A stretch of DNA of 64,000 nucleotides from Methylobacterium sp. SyP6R (GCF_019216885.1 NZ_JAAQRC020000001.1:3206501-3270500), one strand, 5' to 3'. Shown: positions 1 to 9,504, counted from the first letter of the stretch. Notes: a model not told the origin generated them from the letters alone. Program-made: numbers and translations.

Positions 1-123
1 CTTGCGGATGTCGAGGGAGATGCCGAAGCGGGAGAGCGCGGGCCGGACGGCTGCGACCCCGGGTCTGGCAGCCCTTTTTGGCGAAAACCCGGCCTTTGCA
101 CCATTCAGTTCATGGAACGCGCC

Positions 124-339
124 TCAGGCCGGGTCGCGGTCGGGCCGTTCCATCCACCGGATCAGCGGCATCAGCGGAATGATCCAGGCGAGCCCGAGGA
201 TCGCGTAGAGCACCGACTGCACCAGCGGCGGCGTCTGGGCGATGCGGCTGTCGGCGAGCGCCATGGCGAGGGGCGCGTAGATCAACACGAAGGCGATCAT
301 CACGATCGCCCCGACGAAGGAGCGGGTGCGGCGACGCAT
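124..339 (-). CDS. DUF2842 family small membrane protein
   Basis: A 71-residue protein with a basic N-terminus (MRRRTRSFVG) followed by two hydrophobic segments at about residues 9-30 and 40-60, ending in a charged tail (RWMERPDRDPA). Size, the basic start and the two-helix layout fit the DUF2842 family of small inner-membrane proteins common in Rhizobiales; the family has no established function. It lies 119 bp downstream of the oxidoreductase gene on the same strand. The first 123 bases of the window hold no gene that can be supported. Confidence 0.75.
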   Translation of the reverse strand: MRRRTRSFVGAIVMIAFVLIYAPLAMALADSRIAQTPPLVQSVLYAILGLAWIIPLMPLIRWMERPDRDPA

Positions 340-458
340 GGCGGAAAACCTGATGCGGTGGCGGATTGTCAGTCCCGCCTACGCGAGCGCTCGCCCGACG
401 ACAATCCGGCCGGCCGACGCAGGGCGACGCCTCGCTGCTTTAGGTTTTTGACAATGCT

Positions 459-3400
459 CTACCCCGCCCGCGACAGCGGCGCCCCGGAATCGTTGCCCGC
501 CCGGGCCGCTGCCAGCAGGGCGTCGCTGCGCGCGCGCCAGGCCGCGATCGCCCGCGCCTTGACCGGGCCGAAGCCGCGGATCTCCTGCGGGGCGGCGAGG
601 AGATCGCGAAGCGCCGCCGGATCGGCCCGGCCGACGAGAGCGAGGGCTTCGTCGATCTGGGCCTCGTAGGCGGCGAGCACCGCCCGCTCCTCCCGCCGCT
701 CGGCGATTAGCCGCAAGGGATCGAGTCGCCGGCCGCGCAAGGTCTTGAGGGCGGCAATCCCGCGCAGGACCGGCAGCAGCCATGGCCCGAAGGCGATCTT
801 GCGCGGCTCGGATTCGCCTGGCCGCGTCCGCGCGAGGAAGGGAGGTGCGAGATGGAAGGTCGGCCTGAGCTTGCTTCCGGGGCCTTGCCCCTCGAACTCC
901 TCGGCGAGGCGGGCCAGGAAGGCGGGATCCGACTGGAGCCGGGCCACCTCGTACTCGTCTTTGACCGCCATCAGCTTGAACAGCGAGTGGGCGACCGCCT
1001 CGGCCAGGGCGTCGCCGCCCCGCGCCCGCACCGACGCGACCCGGTCGCGGTAGCGCGCGGCGTAAACTCCGTCCTGATAGGCGGTGAGGTACTCGGCCCG
1101 GCGCGCCACCACGCCGTCGAGGTCCTGCGCCGGTGCGGCCTCCGGGGCGAGGTGCCCGTCGACGAAGGCGGGATCGGCGGCGAGCAGCCGGCCCCAGGCC
1201 AGCGCCAGGCGGTTGCCCGCCACCGCGACGCCGTTCAGCGTCACCGCCCGGTCGAGGCCCTCGCGCGAGACCGGCACCAGCCCGGATTGCCAGGCAAAGC
1301 CGAGGAGCAGCACGTTGGCTCCTTGCGCGTCGCCGGTCAGGCGCGCGGCCATCGCCTGCGCGTCGAGGCTGCGGAGCGCTCCGGCGCGGACCCGGCGGGC
1401 GAGCAGGGTCTCCAGCATCCGCGTGTCGATGCGGGCCTTCGGATCGCGCAAGGTGGCGCCGGTCGGAATCTCGTGGGTATTGGCGACGATGCGGGTGCGG
1501 GCGGGATCGATCACCGCCGTCGCGTCGGGGCTTGCCGCCACCACGAGGTCGCAGGCGAGCACCGCGTCGGCCCGGCCGCGGTCGATCCGCACCTGGTTGA
1601 GCGCCGCCGGTTCCGCTGCGAGGCGCACGAAGGAGAGCACCTGCCCGCCCTTCTGGGCAAAACCCATGAAGTCGAGCACGGTGGCCCCATACCCTTCGAG
1701 ATGCGCCGCCATGGTGATGAGGGCGCCGACCGTCACCACCCCGGTGCCGCCGACCCCCGCCACCAGGATCTCGTAGGGCTCGGGCCCCAGCGCGGTGTCG
1801 GGCTCGGGCAGGGCGGCGGCGCGGGCGGCCACCGTCTCGGGATCGACCGCGACGCCGGGCCGGCGCCGGGGCGCCGCGCCCTCCAGGGTGACGAAGGATG
1901 GGCAGAAGCCCTTGAGGCAGGACAGGTCGCTGTTGCAGCCGGTCTGGTCGATGGCACGCTTCACGCCGAACTCGGTCTCGACCGGCACCACCGAGAGGCA
2001 GTTCGATTTCCGCTGGCAATCGCCGCACCCCTCGCAGACCAGCGGGTTGATGACCGCGCGCCGCGCCGGGGGCGAGGCTTTGCCCCGCTTGCGCCGGCGC
2101 CGCGCCTCGGTGGCGCAGGTCTGGTCGTAGACGAGGACCGTGACGCCCGCGGTCTCGCGCAAGTCCCGCTGCACGGCGTCGAGGTCGTCGCGGTGGTGGA
2201 CCGTCACGCCGGGGCCGAGGGGATCGCGGGCGGCCGCGCGCGTCACCCGGTCGGGATCGTCCGACACCACCACCACCCGCCGTGCACCCTCGGCCGAGAC
2301 CAGGCGGGTGATCTGCGGTACGGTGAGCACGCCGTCGACCGGCTGGCCGCCGGTCATCGCCACGGCGTCGTTGTAGAGGATCTTGTAGGTGATGTTCGCC
2401 CCGCTCGCGACCGCCTGCCGGATCGCCGCGTGGCCGGAATGGAAATAGGTTCCGTCGCCGAGATTCTGGAAGATGTGGGCCTGGCGGGTGAACGGCGCCT
2501 GGCCGGTCCAGTCGACCCCCTCTGCCCCCATCGGCACGATGCCGGTGGTGTCGCGCTCCATCCAGTTCGCCATGAAGTGGCAGCCGATCCCGGCCCGGGC
2601 TTGCGAGCCCTCCGGCACCCGGGTCGAGGTGTTGTGTGGGCAGCCGGAGCAGAAATACGGCGTGCGCACCGGCAGCGGCCCGGAGGCGGGAGGGACGACC
2701 GGTGCGTCCGGCTCGGAGACATCGAGGCCGAGGCCGCGCAAGGTCCGTCCCAAGATCCCGACGAGGCGGGAGGGTCGCAATTCCTCGATCTCCGGGACGA
2801 GCGGCCGGCCCTCCGCATCGTGCTTGCCGAGGATGCGCGGGCGCCGCTCCGCCGGCAGGTCGTACAGCCCGTCGCGCAGCTGGCGCTCGACCAGCGGCGC
2901 TTTCTCCTCGATCACCAGCACGGTCTCGACGCCGGCCGCGACACTCGAGATCCCTGCGACGTCCAGCGGATGGACGAGGCCGACCTTCAGCACAGCGACC
3001 CCGGCCCGGGCGAGCGAATCCGGATGGTGGCCGAGGAGCCGGCAGGCCTCCATCGCGTCGCCGTGGGCCTTGCCGACCGTGACGACGAGGAGGCGGGGCC
3101 GCTCCGGCGCCACGATTAGCCGGTCGAGGGGATTGGCCCGGGCGAAGGCGCGGATCGCGTCGAGCTTGGCCAGCGCCCGGGCCTCGATGGCGAGGCTCGG
3201 CAGATCGGGCCAGCGGATGTGCAGGCCGCCCGGCGGCGGGGTGTAGGCCGGCGCCGCGAAGCGGGGCAGCGGCGCGAGATCGACGGAGGCTGCGCCCTCC
3301 ACCACCTCGGAGATCGCCTTGAACCCGACCCAGGCGCCGGAGAAGCGCGACGCGGCAAAGCCCCACAGGCCGAAGGCTTCGTACTCGGCGATTCCAGCCG

Positions 3401-3923
3401 GATGGATCACCGGCATGTGCCAGGCCGCCAGCGCCAGGTCGCTCTGGTGCGACATCGAGGAGGAGACGCAGCCATGGTCGTCGCCGGCGACGACCAGCAC
3501 CCCGCCCTTCGGGCTGCTGCCATAGGCGTTGCCGTGCTTGAGGGCGTCGCCGGAGCGGTCGACGCCGGGGCCCTTGCCGTACCAGAGGCCGAACACGCCC
3601 TCCACGGTGGCGGCCGGATCGAGGGCGACTCGCTGGCTGCCGAGCAGGGCCGCCGCCGCCAGGTCCTCGTTGATGCCGGGCTGGAAGCGGATGCCGGCGG
3701 CGGCGAGGCGCTCCTTCGCCCGCCACAATTCCTGGTCGACCGCGCCGAGCGGCGAACCGCGATAGCCGGAGACGAGGCCGGCGGTGTTCAGCCCGTCGCG
3801 GCGGTCGATCCGGCTTTGCGCCAGGAGAAGGCGCACCAGGGCCTGCGTGCCGGTCATGTAGGCCCGGCCGGCTTCGCGATCGAAGCGGTCGTCGAGGCGG
3901 TAGGCACGGTCGAGCTCGGGCAT
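459..3923 (-). CDS. Indolepyruvate ferredoxin oxidoreductase family protein (fused alpha/gamma type)
   Basis: A 1154-residue fused 2-oxoacid:ferredoxin oxidoreductase expected to decarboxylate aryl-pyruvates (indolepyruvate, phenylpyruvate) to the aryl-acetyl-CoA with reduction of ferredoxin in the cytoplasm. Visible parts: an N-terminal pyrimidine-binding-type domain (about 20-230), a TPP-binding region with CSGCPHNTST (425-434), LGDGTYFHSG (488-497) and YND (517-519), a cysteine cluster (C630, C633, C636, C642, then C663, C669, C674) suited to Fe-S ligation, and a gamma-type domain opening with a glycine-rich VAGVGGTGVV near 718. The length matches the single-chain proteobacterial form. It is divergent from an Lrp-family regulator 115 bp away, which suggests control by an amino acid or its keto acid. 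The exact substrate is not fixed by sequence. Confidence 0.9.
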   Translation of the reverse strand: MPELDRAYRLDDRFDREAGRAYMTGTQALVRLLLAQSRIDRRDGLNTAGLVSGYRGSPLGAVDQELWRAKERLAAAGIRFQPGINEDLAAAALLGSQRVALDPAATVEGVFGLWYGKGPGVDRSGDALKHGNAYGSSPKGGVLVVAGDDHGCVSSSMSHQSDLALAAWHMPVIHPAGIAEYEAFGLWGFAASRFSGAWVGFKAISEVVEGAASVDLAPLPRFAAPAYTPPPGGLHIRWPDLPSLAIEARALAKLDAIRAFARANPLDRLIVAPERPRLLVVTVGKAHGDAMEACRLLGHHPDSLARAGVAVLKVGLVHPLDVAGISSVAAGVETVLVIEEKAPLVERQLRDGLYDLPAERRPRILGKHDAEGRPLVPEIEELRPSRLVGILGRTLRGLGLDVSEPDAPVVPPASGPLPVRTPYFCSGCPHNTSTRVPEGSQARAGIGCHFMANWMERDTTGIVPMGAEGVDWTGQAPFTRQAHIFQNLGDGTYFHSGHAAIRQAVASGANITYKILYNDAVAMTGGQPVDGVLTVPQITRLVSAEGARRVVVVSDDPDRVTRAAARDPLGPGVTVHHRDDLDAVQRDLRETAGVTVLVYDQTCATEARRRRKRGKASPPARRAVINPLVCEGCGDCQRKSNCLSVVPVETEFGVKRAIDQTGCNSDLSCLKGFCPSFVTLEGAAPRRRPGVAVDPETVAARAAALPEPDTALGPEPYEILVAGVGGTGVVTVGALITMAAHLEGYGATVLDFMGFAQKGGQVLSFVRLAAEPAALNQVRIDRGRADAVLACDLVVAASPDATAVIDPARTRIVANTHEIPTGATLRDPKARIDTRMLETLLARRVRAGALRSLDAQAMAARLTGDAQGANVLLLGFAWQSGLVPVSREGLDRAVTLNGVAVAGNRLALAWGRLLAADPAFVDGHLAPEAAPAQDLDGVVARRAEYLTAYQDGVYAARYRDRVASVRARGGDALAEAVAHSLFKLMAVKDEYEVARLQSDPAFLARLAEEFEGQGPGSKLRPTFHLAPPFLARTRPGESEPRKIAFGPWLLPVLRGIAALKTLRGRRLDPLRLIAERREERAVLAAYEAQIDEALALVGRADPAALRDLLAAPQEIRGFGPVKARAIAAWRARSDALLAAARAGNDSGAPLSRAG

Positions 3924-4038
3924 CGGCGGGGTCTCCTCGCCGTCAGGCTATGCCGCTCCCGAAGGCAAAACCTGCCTCTCTGCTTCCCGCCGAGGGCCTC
4001 CGGAGGTACGAACGGGGCCGGAAACACCGAAACGAGAC

Positions 4039-4524
4039 ATGCCCATGCCCGAACGGGGAGATGCACCGGACCGCTTCGAGCGGGCGATCCTGGACGCGTT
4101 GCAGGACGATGCGCGGCTCTCGGTGCAGGATCTCGCGCAGCGGATCGGGCTGTCGAGCTCGCCGACCTGGCGGCGGCTGAAGGCCCTGGAAGAGCGGGGG
4201 ATCATCCGCGGCTACGTCGCCCTCGTCGATGCGGCGGCGCTCGGCCACGGCCAATGCGTCTTCGCCCACGTGACCCTGGCCAAGCACGACCGGGAGGGCG
4301 TGGCCGAGTTCGAGCGCGTGATCGGGCGCCGCGACGAGGTGCTGGAATGCTTTTCCACCACCGGCCAGGCCGATTACCTGCTGCGTGTCGTGGTGCGGGA
4401 CGCCCAGCACTACGAGCGCTTCCTGCAGGAGGCGGTGTTCTCGTGCCCGGCGGTGCAGCAGATTCACTCGAACTTCGCCCTGCGCGAGGTGAAGTTCAGC
4501 GTGAAGGTGCCGACGGGACTGTAG
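4039..4524 (+). CDS. Lrp/AsnC family transcriptional regulator
   Basis: A 161-residue regulator with an N-terminal AsnC-type helix-turn-helix (about residues 12-65, containing LQDDARLSVQDLAQRIGLS) and a C-terminal RAM-type ligand-binding domain (about 75-150). Lrp/AsnC proteins bind amino acids and often control the neighbouring divergent gene, here the aryl-pyruvate oxidoreductase. The start is at 4039; an in-frame ATG two codons later (4045) is equally possible. A hairpin with a T-run on the opposite strand separates it from the convergent porin gene. Confidence 0.9.
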   Translation: MPMPERGDAPDRFERAILDALQDDARLSVQDLAQRIGLSSSPTWRRLKALEERGIIRGYVALVDAAALGHGQCVFAHVTLAKHDREGVAEFERVIGRRDEVLECFSTTGQADYLLRVVVRDAQHYERFLQEAVFSCPAVQQIHSNFALREVKFSVKVPTGL

Positions 4525-4532
4525 GGGATCGC

Positions 4533-4566
4533 CAAAAAAGAAGAGCCCGGCCGTGAGGCCGGGCTC
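4533..4566 (-). terminator. Rho-independent terminator of the porin gene
   Basis: A perfect 10-bp stem (GAGCCCGGCC at 4543-4552 with GGCCGGGCTC at 4557-4566, loop GTGA). Read on the minus strand it is followed by TTCTTTTTT, so it should terminate the porin transcript. It lies between the convergent Lrp and porin genes and may partly stop the Lrp transcript too. Confidence 0.85.
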
Positions 4567-4595
4567 CGTTCCGTCGAGGTGACGGACTATGACGA

Positions 4596-5513
4596 CTAGA
4601 AGCCGTTGAACTTGTAGTTCAGGCCGGCGCGGACGACCGCGAACTCGGTCTCGCGACGGTACAGGTTGGCCGGGCCGACCGACACCACGCCCGGCGAGAA
4701 CACCGAGTACTGCGTGCCGTTGGCGGTCTGGGCGAACACGCCGTTGTTGCGGTTGCCCTGATCCAGGTTCACGTACAGGCCTTCGACCTTGAGGGTCACG
4801 GCCGACGAACGGAAGAAGTTGAAGAACGAGTCGGTGGGCAGAGCGTACTCGACGCCGCCGCCGACGACCCAGCCGGTCTGGAAGTCGTCGCGCGAGCTGT
4901 TGGTCAGACCGAAGTCGCGACCGCCGCCCGAGCCGTAGGCGAAGCCGCCGGTGGCGTACACGAGGGTGCGGTCCCAGGCGTAGCCGAGACGGCCGCGCAC
5001 GGTGCCGAAGAAGTCCAGGCCCGAGATGCCGTTCGGGTTGAACACCAGGGTGCCCGGAGCCACGCCGCCGCCCGGAACGGTGGCGAAGGCGAAGCGGTTG
5101 CGGCTGCGGCCGAAGTCGACGTACTGGGCGTCGGCCTCGATACCCACGACCACGCCCGAGCCCGGGGTGAACTGATAGTTGTAGCCGACCTGGCCGCCGC
5201 CGACGAAGCCGTCGTTGCTGTTGCGGTTGCCGAAGGCGACGACGCCGGTGGTCGGCGCGCCGAACTGGTTGATGAACACGCTGTTGGCGGCGGTGGTGCC
5301 GGCCGGCACGCCGATCACGGTCGGAGCGCGGGTGTCAGCGGTGTTGAAGCCGTAGCCGGCGTTGAAACCGGCGTAGAAACCCGTCCAGGTGAAGACCGGA
5401 ACCGGCGTGAAGACCGGCGGCGGGGCGACGCGGCGCGGCAGGTCCGCGGCGAAGGCCGAGCCGGCGACGACGATGCCAGCGAGGGCGGTAGCGCTCTTGA
5501 GAAGCGACTTCAT
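4596..5513 (-). CDS. Outer-membrane beta-barrel protein (Omp31/RopB-like)
   Basis: A 305-residue protein with a clear signal peptide (MKSLLKSATALAGIVVAGSAFA, cleaved before ADLPRR), a Pro-rich linker, then the FTWTGFYAGFNAGYGF motif that opens the OmpA-like/Omp31 barrels of Rhizobiales. The rest alternates Gly/Asn/aromatic strands and ends VVRAGLNYKFNGF with the C-terminal aromatic residue needed for barrel assembly. Role: surface protein or porin, substrate unknown. An AAGGA Shine-Dalgarno precedes the ATG and a strong terminator follows. It is monocistronic. Confidence 0.9.
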   Translation of the reverse strand: MKSLLKSATALAGIVVAGSAFAADLPRRVAPPPVFTPVPVFTWTGFYAGFNAGYGFNTADTRAPTVIGVPAGTTAANSVFINQFGAPTTGVVAFGNRNSNDGFVGGGQVGYNYQFTPGSGVVVGIEADAQYVDFGRSRNRFAFATVPGGGVAPGTLVFNPNGISGLDFFGTVRGRLGYAWDRTLVYATGGFAYGSGGGRDFGLTNSSRDDFQTGWVVGGGVEYALPTDSFFNFFRSSAVTLKVEGLYVNLDQGNRNNGVFAQTANGTQYSVFSPGVVSVGPANLYRRETEFAVVRAGLNYKFNGF

Positions 5514-5835
5514 GGTACTGGTCCTTCCTACTATGCCGCGGCGATCGCGCCCGTTTGCGGGTCGGCGGCCGTCCGAAGCAGTGTCCCCGACATACCCCGG
5601 TAGCTCCGGGAAAGCTGTGTCCTCGCGACAACGCTGGTGGGTTTCACCGCGGCCTTAACGGCTGTTCATCGCGAGCATTCCCTTGGCTCCTTGATCCCCT
5701 AACGCGGGCGAATGGCCAAGGTTCACGGGCACACAGATTTTTTTTGCTACGCTTGCCGGAGCAATCCTGACGATCACCGTTCGGCGCCCCAACGGGCTTG
5801 CGGCCGCCGCCGGAATCGCCGCGGCACGGAGACCG

Positions 5836-6603
5836 TCAGGGCGTCACGGCGATGGCCGAGACGAGCCGGCCGTAATCGACCTCCGCCCGGTGGGTGGTGC
5901 GGCGGTAGCTGAAGAAGCGGTCCGGATCGGCGTAGGTGCACAGACTCAAGTTCGCCACCTCGCCGATGCCGGCCCGTTCGAGCCGCGCGACGATGTAGGC
6001 CGGGAGGTCGAACAGGCTGTGGGACGCGCGCTCGGGGCTGACCGCGAAGTAGCGGGCATTGTCCGGGTCGGCCGTCTCGAACCGCTCGCGGAATTCCGGG
6101 CCGACCTCGTAGGCTTGCGGCCCGATCGTGGGCCCGAGCACCGCGACGATGCCGGTGCGCGCGGCGCCCAGGCCCTCCATGGCGGCGAGCGTCGCCTCGA
6201 TCACGCCGGTGAGCGCGCCCTTCCAGCCGGCATGCGCGGCGCCCACCACCCGGTTGACCGGATCGGCGAACAGGATCGGCCCGCAATCGGCGGTGAGGAT
6301 TCCGAGCGCCAGACCCGGCACCCGGGTCGCCATCGCGTCGGCGCGGGGGCGCTCCTTCAGGGGCGCCTCGACCACCAGGGCCTCGGCCGAATGGATCTGG
6401 TAGAGGCTGATCAGGTTCTCCGAGGGCAGCGCGAGTTGCGCCGTCATGCGGCGGCGGTTCTCCCGCACCCGGGCCGGATCGTCGCCGGAGCCGAGGCCGC
6501 CGTTGAGGGAGGCGTAGAGCCCCTCCGACACGCCGCCCTGCCGGGTGAAGAAGGCGTGGCGGATGCCGGAATGGGAGCTCAGCTCGGGCGCTTCGATGAA
6601 CAT
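5836..6603 (-). CDS. pgeF: Peptidoglycan editing factor PgeF (laccase-domain / YfiH family)
   Basis: A 255-residue protein beginning MFIEAPELSSHSGIRHAFFT with the metal-site landmarks of the DUF152/PgeF family: an internal LTADCGPILFAD (Cys ligand), GAAHAGWKGAL (His ligand) and GPTIGPQAYEVGPEF. PgeF removes misincorporated residues from cytoplasmic murein precursors; relatives also act as purine-nucleoside phosphorylases. The start at 6603 is chosen because GGAG lies 6 nt upstream; the ATG at 6615 has poorer spacing. It is the third gene of the run lgt - methyltransferase - pgeF, with 71 bp to the methyltransferase stop. Confidence 0.9.
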   Translation of the reverse strand: MFIEAPELSSHSGIRHAFFTRQGGVSEGLYASLNGGLGSGDDPARVRENRRRMTAQLALPSENLISLYQIHSAEALVVEAPLKERPRADAMATRVPGLALGILTADCGPILFADPVNRVVGAAHAGWKGALTGVIEATLAAMEGLGAARTGIVAVLGPTIGPQAYEVGPEFRERFETADPDNARYFAVSPERASHSLFDLPAYIVARLERAGIGEVANLSLCTYADPDRFFSYRRTTHRAEVDYGRLVSAIAVTP

Positions 6604-6674
6604 CGCTGGCTCCATCCTGGGGCGAGGCGTCCTGCAGGATCGCCGGACAATCGTGTCGAAACCGGGAATTTTTT

Positions 6675-7745
6675 CTAGAGGCCCGGCAGCGCCGGCTGGT
6701 TTGGCCCCGCGAGCCCCATCACCTTGAACAGGTGGCCCATGCCGCGGGGCGTGCGGTCGATCAGGCGGTCGGCCCCGGCCTTCACCGCTTCGGCCTGGAC
6801 CGGGGTTGCCCGGGCCGCCAGCCGCGCCGCCCGCTGGGCGAGGCCGAGCGCGAGAAGGAAATCGGCTTGCGTCACCGGTCCGTGCACCACGGCGCCTGTG
6901 CTCGCGGCGGCGCGGGCGAGCGCGGCGAAATCCACCTGCGCGGTCAGGTCGGTCTCGCCCGGGGCCTCGAGGGGGTCGGCGAATCGGTGGCGCGCCACCG
7001 CCTGGAGCGTGTCGGCGGTGCCGCCGTAGAGGTCGCCGTAATCGATGGCGAGCAAGGCACCGCCCTCGTGGGCGAGGCGCCCGGCGATCTGCCGGGTGAG
7101 GTCGAGGGCGACGGCCGGCAGAGTCAGGATCGCGCCGGGCGCTCCGTCCGCGGTGATCTCCGGCGTCGGATCCGGGCTCAGGCCGAAGGTGAGGGCATCC
7201 CCCTCCAGGCCGACCCGGCGCTCGCACCAGCCGCGCGCGGTGCGCTGGTACTGGCGCACCGGCAGGGCGTCGAAGAACTCGTTCGCCAGCAGAATCGCCC
7301 GACCGCCCGGCAGCGTGTCGATGGAATCGTGCCAGGTCGGCGCCGCGTCGGCGAGCGCCCGCCCTTGCGCGGCGCGCAAGGTGGGGCTGGTCTCGACGAG
7401 GTGGAGGTCGGCAGCCGCGAGGCAATCGGGGGCCGCCGCCTTGAGGGCGCGGAGGGCATCGGCCATCAGCGTGCCGCGGCCGGGGCCGAGCTCGACGAGG
7501 CGAAACGGGCTCGGCCGGCCGAGCCCGTGCCAGACCTCCGCCGTCCACAGCCCGAGCAGCTCGCCGAAGATCTGGCTGATCTCCGGCGCGGTGGTGAAGT
7601 CGCCGGCCGCACCCAGGGGATCGCGGGTGCGGTAATAGCCGTGCACGGGATGGCCGAGGCAGAGCGCCATGTAGCGCTCGATGGTGATCGGCCCCTCGAC
7701 GGCGATCAGGCGGCGTAGCTCGCCGAGGAGCGGCGTCTCGCTCAC
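6675..7745 (-). CDS. Class I SAM-dependent methyltransferase, MidA/NDUFAF7-like
   Basis: A 356-residue protein with ITIERYMALCLGHPVHGYY near the N-terminus, GDFTTAPEISQIFGELLG and the SAM-binding loop FRLVELGPGRGTLMADALR, matching PF02636. The mitochondrial relative NDUFAF7 dimethylates an arginine of complex I subunit NDUFS2; the bacterial role is unproven but may be similar. The start is GTG at 7745, sharing GTGA with the lgt stop codon, so the two genes are translationally coupled. Confidence 0.88.
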   Translation of the reverse strand: MSETPLLGELRRLIAVEGPITIERYMALCLGHPVHGYYRTRDPLGAAGDFTTAPEISQIFGELLGLWTAEVWHGLGRPSPFRLVELGPGRGTLMADALRALKAAAPDCLAAADLHLVETSPTLRAAQGRALADAAPTWHDSIDTLPGGRAILLANEFFDALPVRQYQRTARGWCERRVGLEGDALTFGLSPDPTPEITADGAPGAILTLPAVALDLTRQIAGRLAHEGGALLAIDYGDLYGGTADTLQAVARHRFADPLEAPGETDLTAQVDFAALARAAASTGAVVHGPVTQADFLLALGLAQRAARLAARATPVQAEAVKAGADRLIDRTPRGMGHLFKVMGLAGPNQPALPGL

Positions 7746-8644
7746 GCCGATTTCGCTTCCGGCGAATCGCCCTCGGTGGCCTCGTCGAGCCGCGGCCGGG
7801 GCCTCGTGTCGCCCCGCAGGGCCCGCACGATGAAGACGGCACCGGCTAGCAGCATCGGCACGCAGAGCAGCATCCCCATGGTGATGCCACCGTCGAGCGC
7901 CCCGACATGGGTGCCGAACAGGAAGCCGAGCTGCGGGTCGGGCTCGCGGAAGAACTCGCAGGTGGTCCGCGCGATGGCGTAGCCGACGACGAACAGGCCG
8001 CCGAGCAGACCGGGACGGCGGAAGCCGAAGCGCCTGACCGCGATCGCCATCAGGACGAACAGCACCAGCCCTTCGGCGAAGGCCTCGTAGAGCTGGCTCG
8101 GATGGCGCGGCAGCGGTCCGCCGTTCGGGAACACGATGGCATAAGGAAAGTCCGGCGCCGGCCGGCCCCACAATTCGCCGTTCACGAAATTGGCGATGCG
8201 GCCGAAGAACAGCCCGATCGGCACCACCACGGCGGCGAGATCGAGCATCGCATAGGTGTTGAGGCCGCGGCGGCGGGAGAACAGCACCAGGGCCAGCACC
8301 GCCCCGAGGAACCCGCCGTGGAACGACATCCCGCCGCGCCAGATCGCCAGGATCTCGGCCGGATGCGACAGGTAGGCGGCGAGGTTGTAGAACAGCACGT
8401 AGCCGATGCGCCCGCCGAGCACGACGCCGAGCGCCACCCAGACGATCAGGTCGTCGATGTCGAGGGCGGTGGGACGGCGCACCGCGCCCCAGAGCGCCGG
8501 GGCCGAGACCAGGCGCTTGGCATAGTACCAGCCGCCCACGAGGCCCACGATGTAGGCGAGGGCGTACCACTTGATCTGCAACGGCCCGATCGCAACCGCG
8601 ACGGGGTCGATGGCCGGGAAGGGCAGGGCGAGGAGCGGAGACAT
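7742..8644 (-). CDS. lgt: Prolipoprotein diacylglyceryl transferase
   Basis: A 300-residue multi-pass inner-membrane enzyme that transfers diacylglycerol from phosphatidylglycerol to the lipobox cysteine of prelipoproteins. Diagnostic stretches: FHGGFLGAVLAL (the conserved HGG region), GRIANFVNGELWGRP (the Lgt signature around the essential Arg/Asn) and a C-terminal RTTCEFFREPD. The start ATG at 8644 gives the usual length. It is the first gene of the lgt - methyltransferase - pgeF run. Confidence 0.95.
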   Translation of the reverse strand: MSPLLALPFPAIDPVAVAIGPLQIKWYALAYIVGLVGGWYYAKRLVSAPALWGAVRRPTALDIDDLIVWVALGVVLGGRIGYVLFYNLAAYLSHPAEILAIWRGGMSFHGGFLGAVLALVLFSRRRGLNTYAMLDLAAVVVPIGLFFGRIANFVNGELWGRPAPDFPYAIVFPNGGPLPRHPSQLYEAFAEGLVLFVLMAIAVRRFGFRRPGLLGGLFVVGYAIARTTCEFFREPDPQLGFLFGTHVGALDGGITMGMLLCVPMLLAGAVFIVRALRGDTRPRPRLDEATEGDSPEAKSA

Positions 8645-9504
8645 CGGGCGATGAGGTGAACCGGCGGCGGGGCGGCGTCAAGGCGGCCCCCATGCCGCGA
8701 AAGCGTGTCGAGCGTGCGGCAGGAGCGTTGCGGGTGAGGGGTTGATTCGGTCTGGTCCGAAACCGGTGCAGGGTGGATCGGCTCTGCCGTGTGGCAGGAT
8801 TGTCCAGGTGATCCTCCCCCGGCTGGCGCGTTCGTGCTCACCCACGCCGGCGCTGATCCGTTGCGGTGGCTGCTCGTGTGGTGGCTGCTTGCCCTCGCCC
8901 TCATCAACCTCGGCAGGATCTGGGCACTATGGCGGACGCGTCAGCTGTCCCTCCGAATCCGCGGCGGCATTCGCGGTCTTCGTTCTCGTCACCGTCGAAG
9001 CGGTACCGTTCCGCCTCGTCCACATAACCGGCGCAATGCGCCAGGGGGTGAAGCTCGACGCCCTGATAGGTGCAGTGGAGGCCGAGAGACTGACCTCCGC
9101 AGCACTGGAGCCGGCTCGCCCAGATAGGCCTCCTCTCGCCGCAGGGCCCTTCGGCATCGGAAGTTCACGATAGCCGAATGAGCATAGCTGGAATGAAGCT
9201 GCGACTCTTCTGCAACATGCGCCAGCGCCGCCCGATCATTCAGAGTGGCGATCGCATCACTCGGCCGCGTCGCACCCCAGCGGTAAGGGCGCAACGATCA
9301 CGATGCAGCTCGGGATGTGAGAGCAGATACGGCCAGTTCGGGGGGTGGGAGTCCGCTGCCAGGGCTCTCGATGCGAGTCGCAAAGACACGTCGGAAAAAC
9401 CCTGATTCTTCAAGGGCCCTTGTGCCCGGTGACCAAACTATGCCGAGATCGTGGACAAGAACGCACCCTAAAAGGACAAATTATGGTGTGCGTTGCAGAA
9501 TGCC
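8645..9504. other. 860-bp region without a convincing intact gene
   Basis: No ORF here has a recognisable family or coding-like composition. The only protein-like trace is on the minus strand at about 8962-9085, where an uninterrupted stretch reads like a real protein fragment (GVELHPLAHCAGYVDEAERY) but lacks a plausible start or N-terminal half; see the separate remnant entry. The lower GC near 9170-9240 and 9460-9500 supports a non-coding or decayed interval. Confidence 0.5.
8962..9085 (-). pseudogene. Possible gene remnant, unknown family
   Basis: On the minus strand the frame reads LGLHCTYQGVELHPLAHC and then AGYVDEAERYRFDGDENED, which has the balanced composition of a folded protein, unlike the Arg/Pro-rich shadows around it. 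No start codon with a ribosome site sits in frame nearby and the frame upstream turns into low-quality sequence. I read it as the tail or core of a decayed gene; a short intact gene with an unusual start cannot be excluded. Confidence 0.3.

Noticed and set aside
2..208. Open frame at the window edge on the plus strand, and a minus-strand open frame over the first 120 bases
   Set aside because: Composition is shadow-like, no ribosome site, no recognised family. A gene end truncated by the window cannot be ruled out, but nothing supports it.
379..3726. 1115-codon open frame on the same strand as the oxidoreductase
   Set aside because: It is a different reading frame of the same gene, dominated by Arg/Gly/Pro as expected of a high-GC shadow. 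The family motifs are in the other frame.
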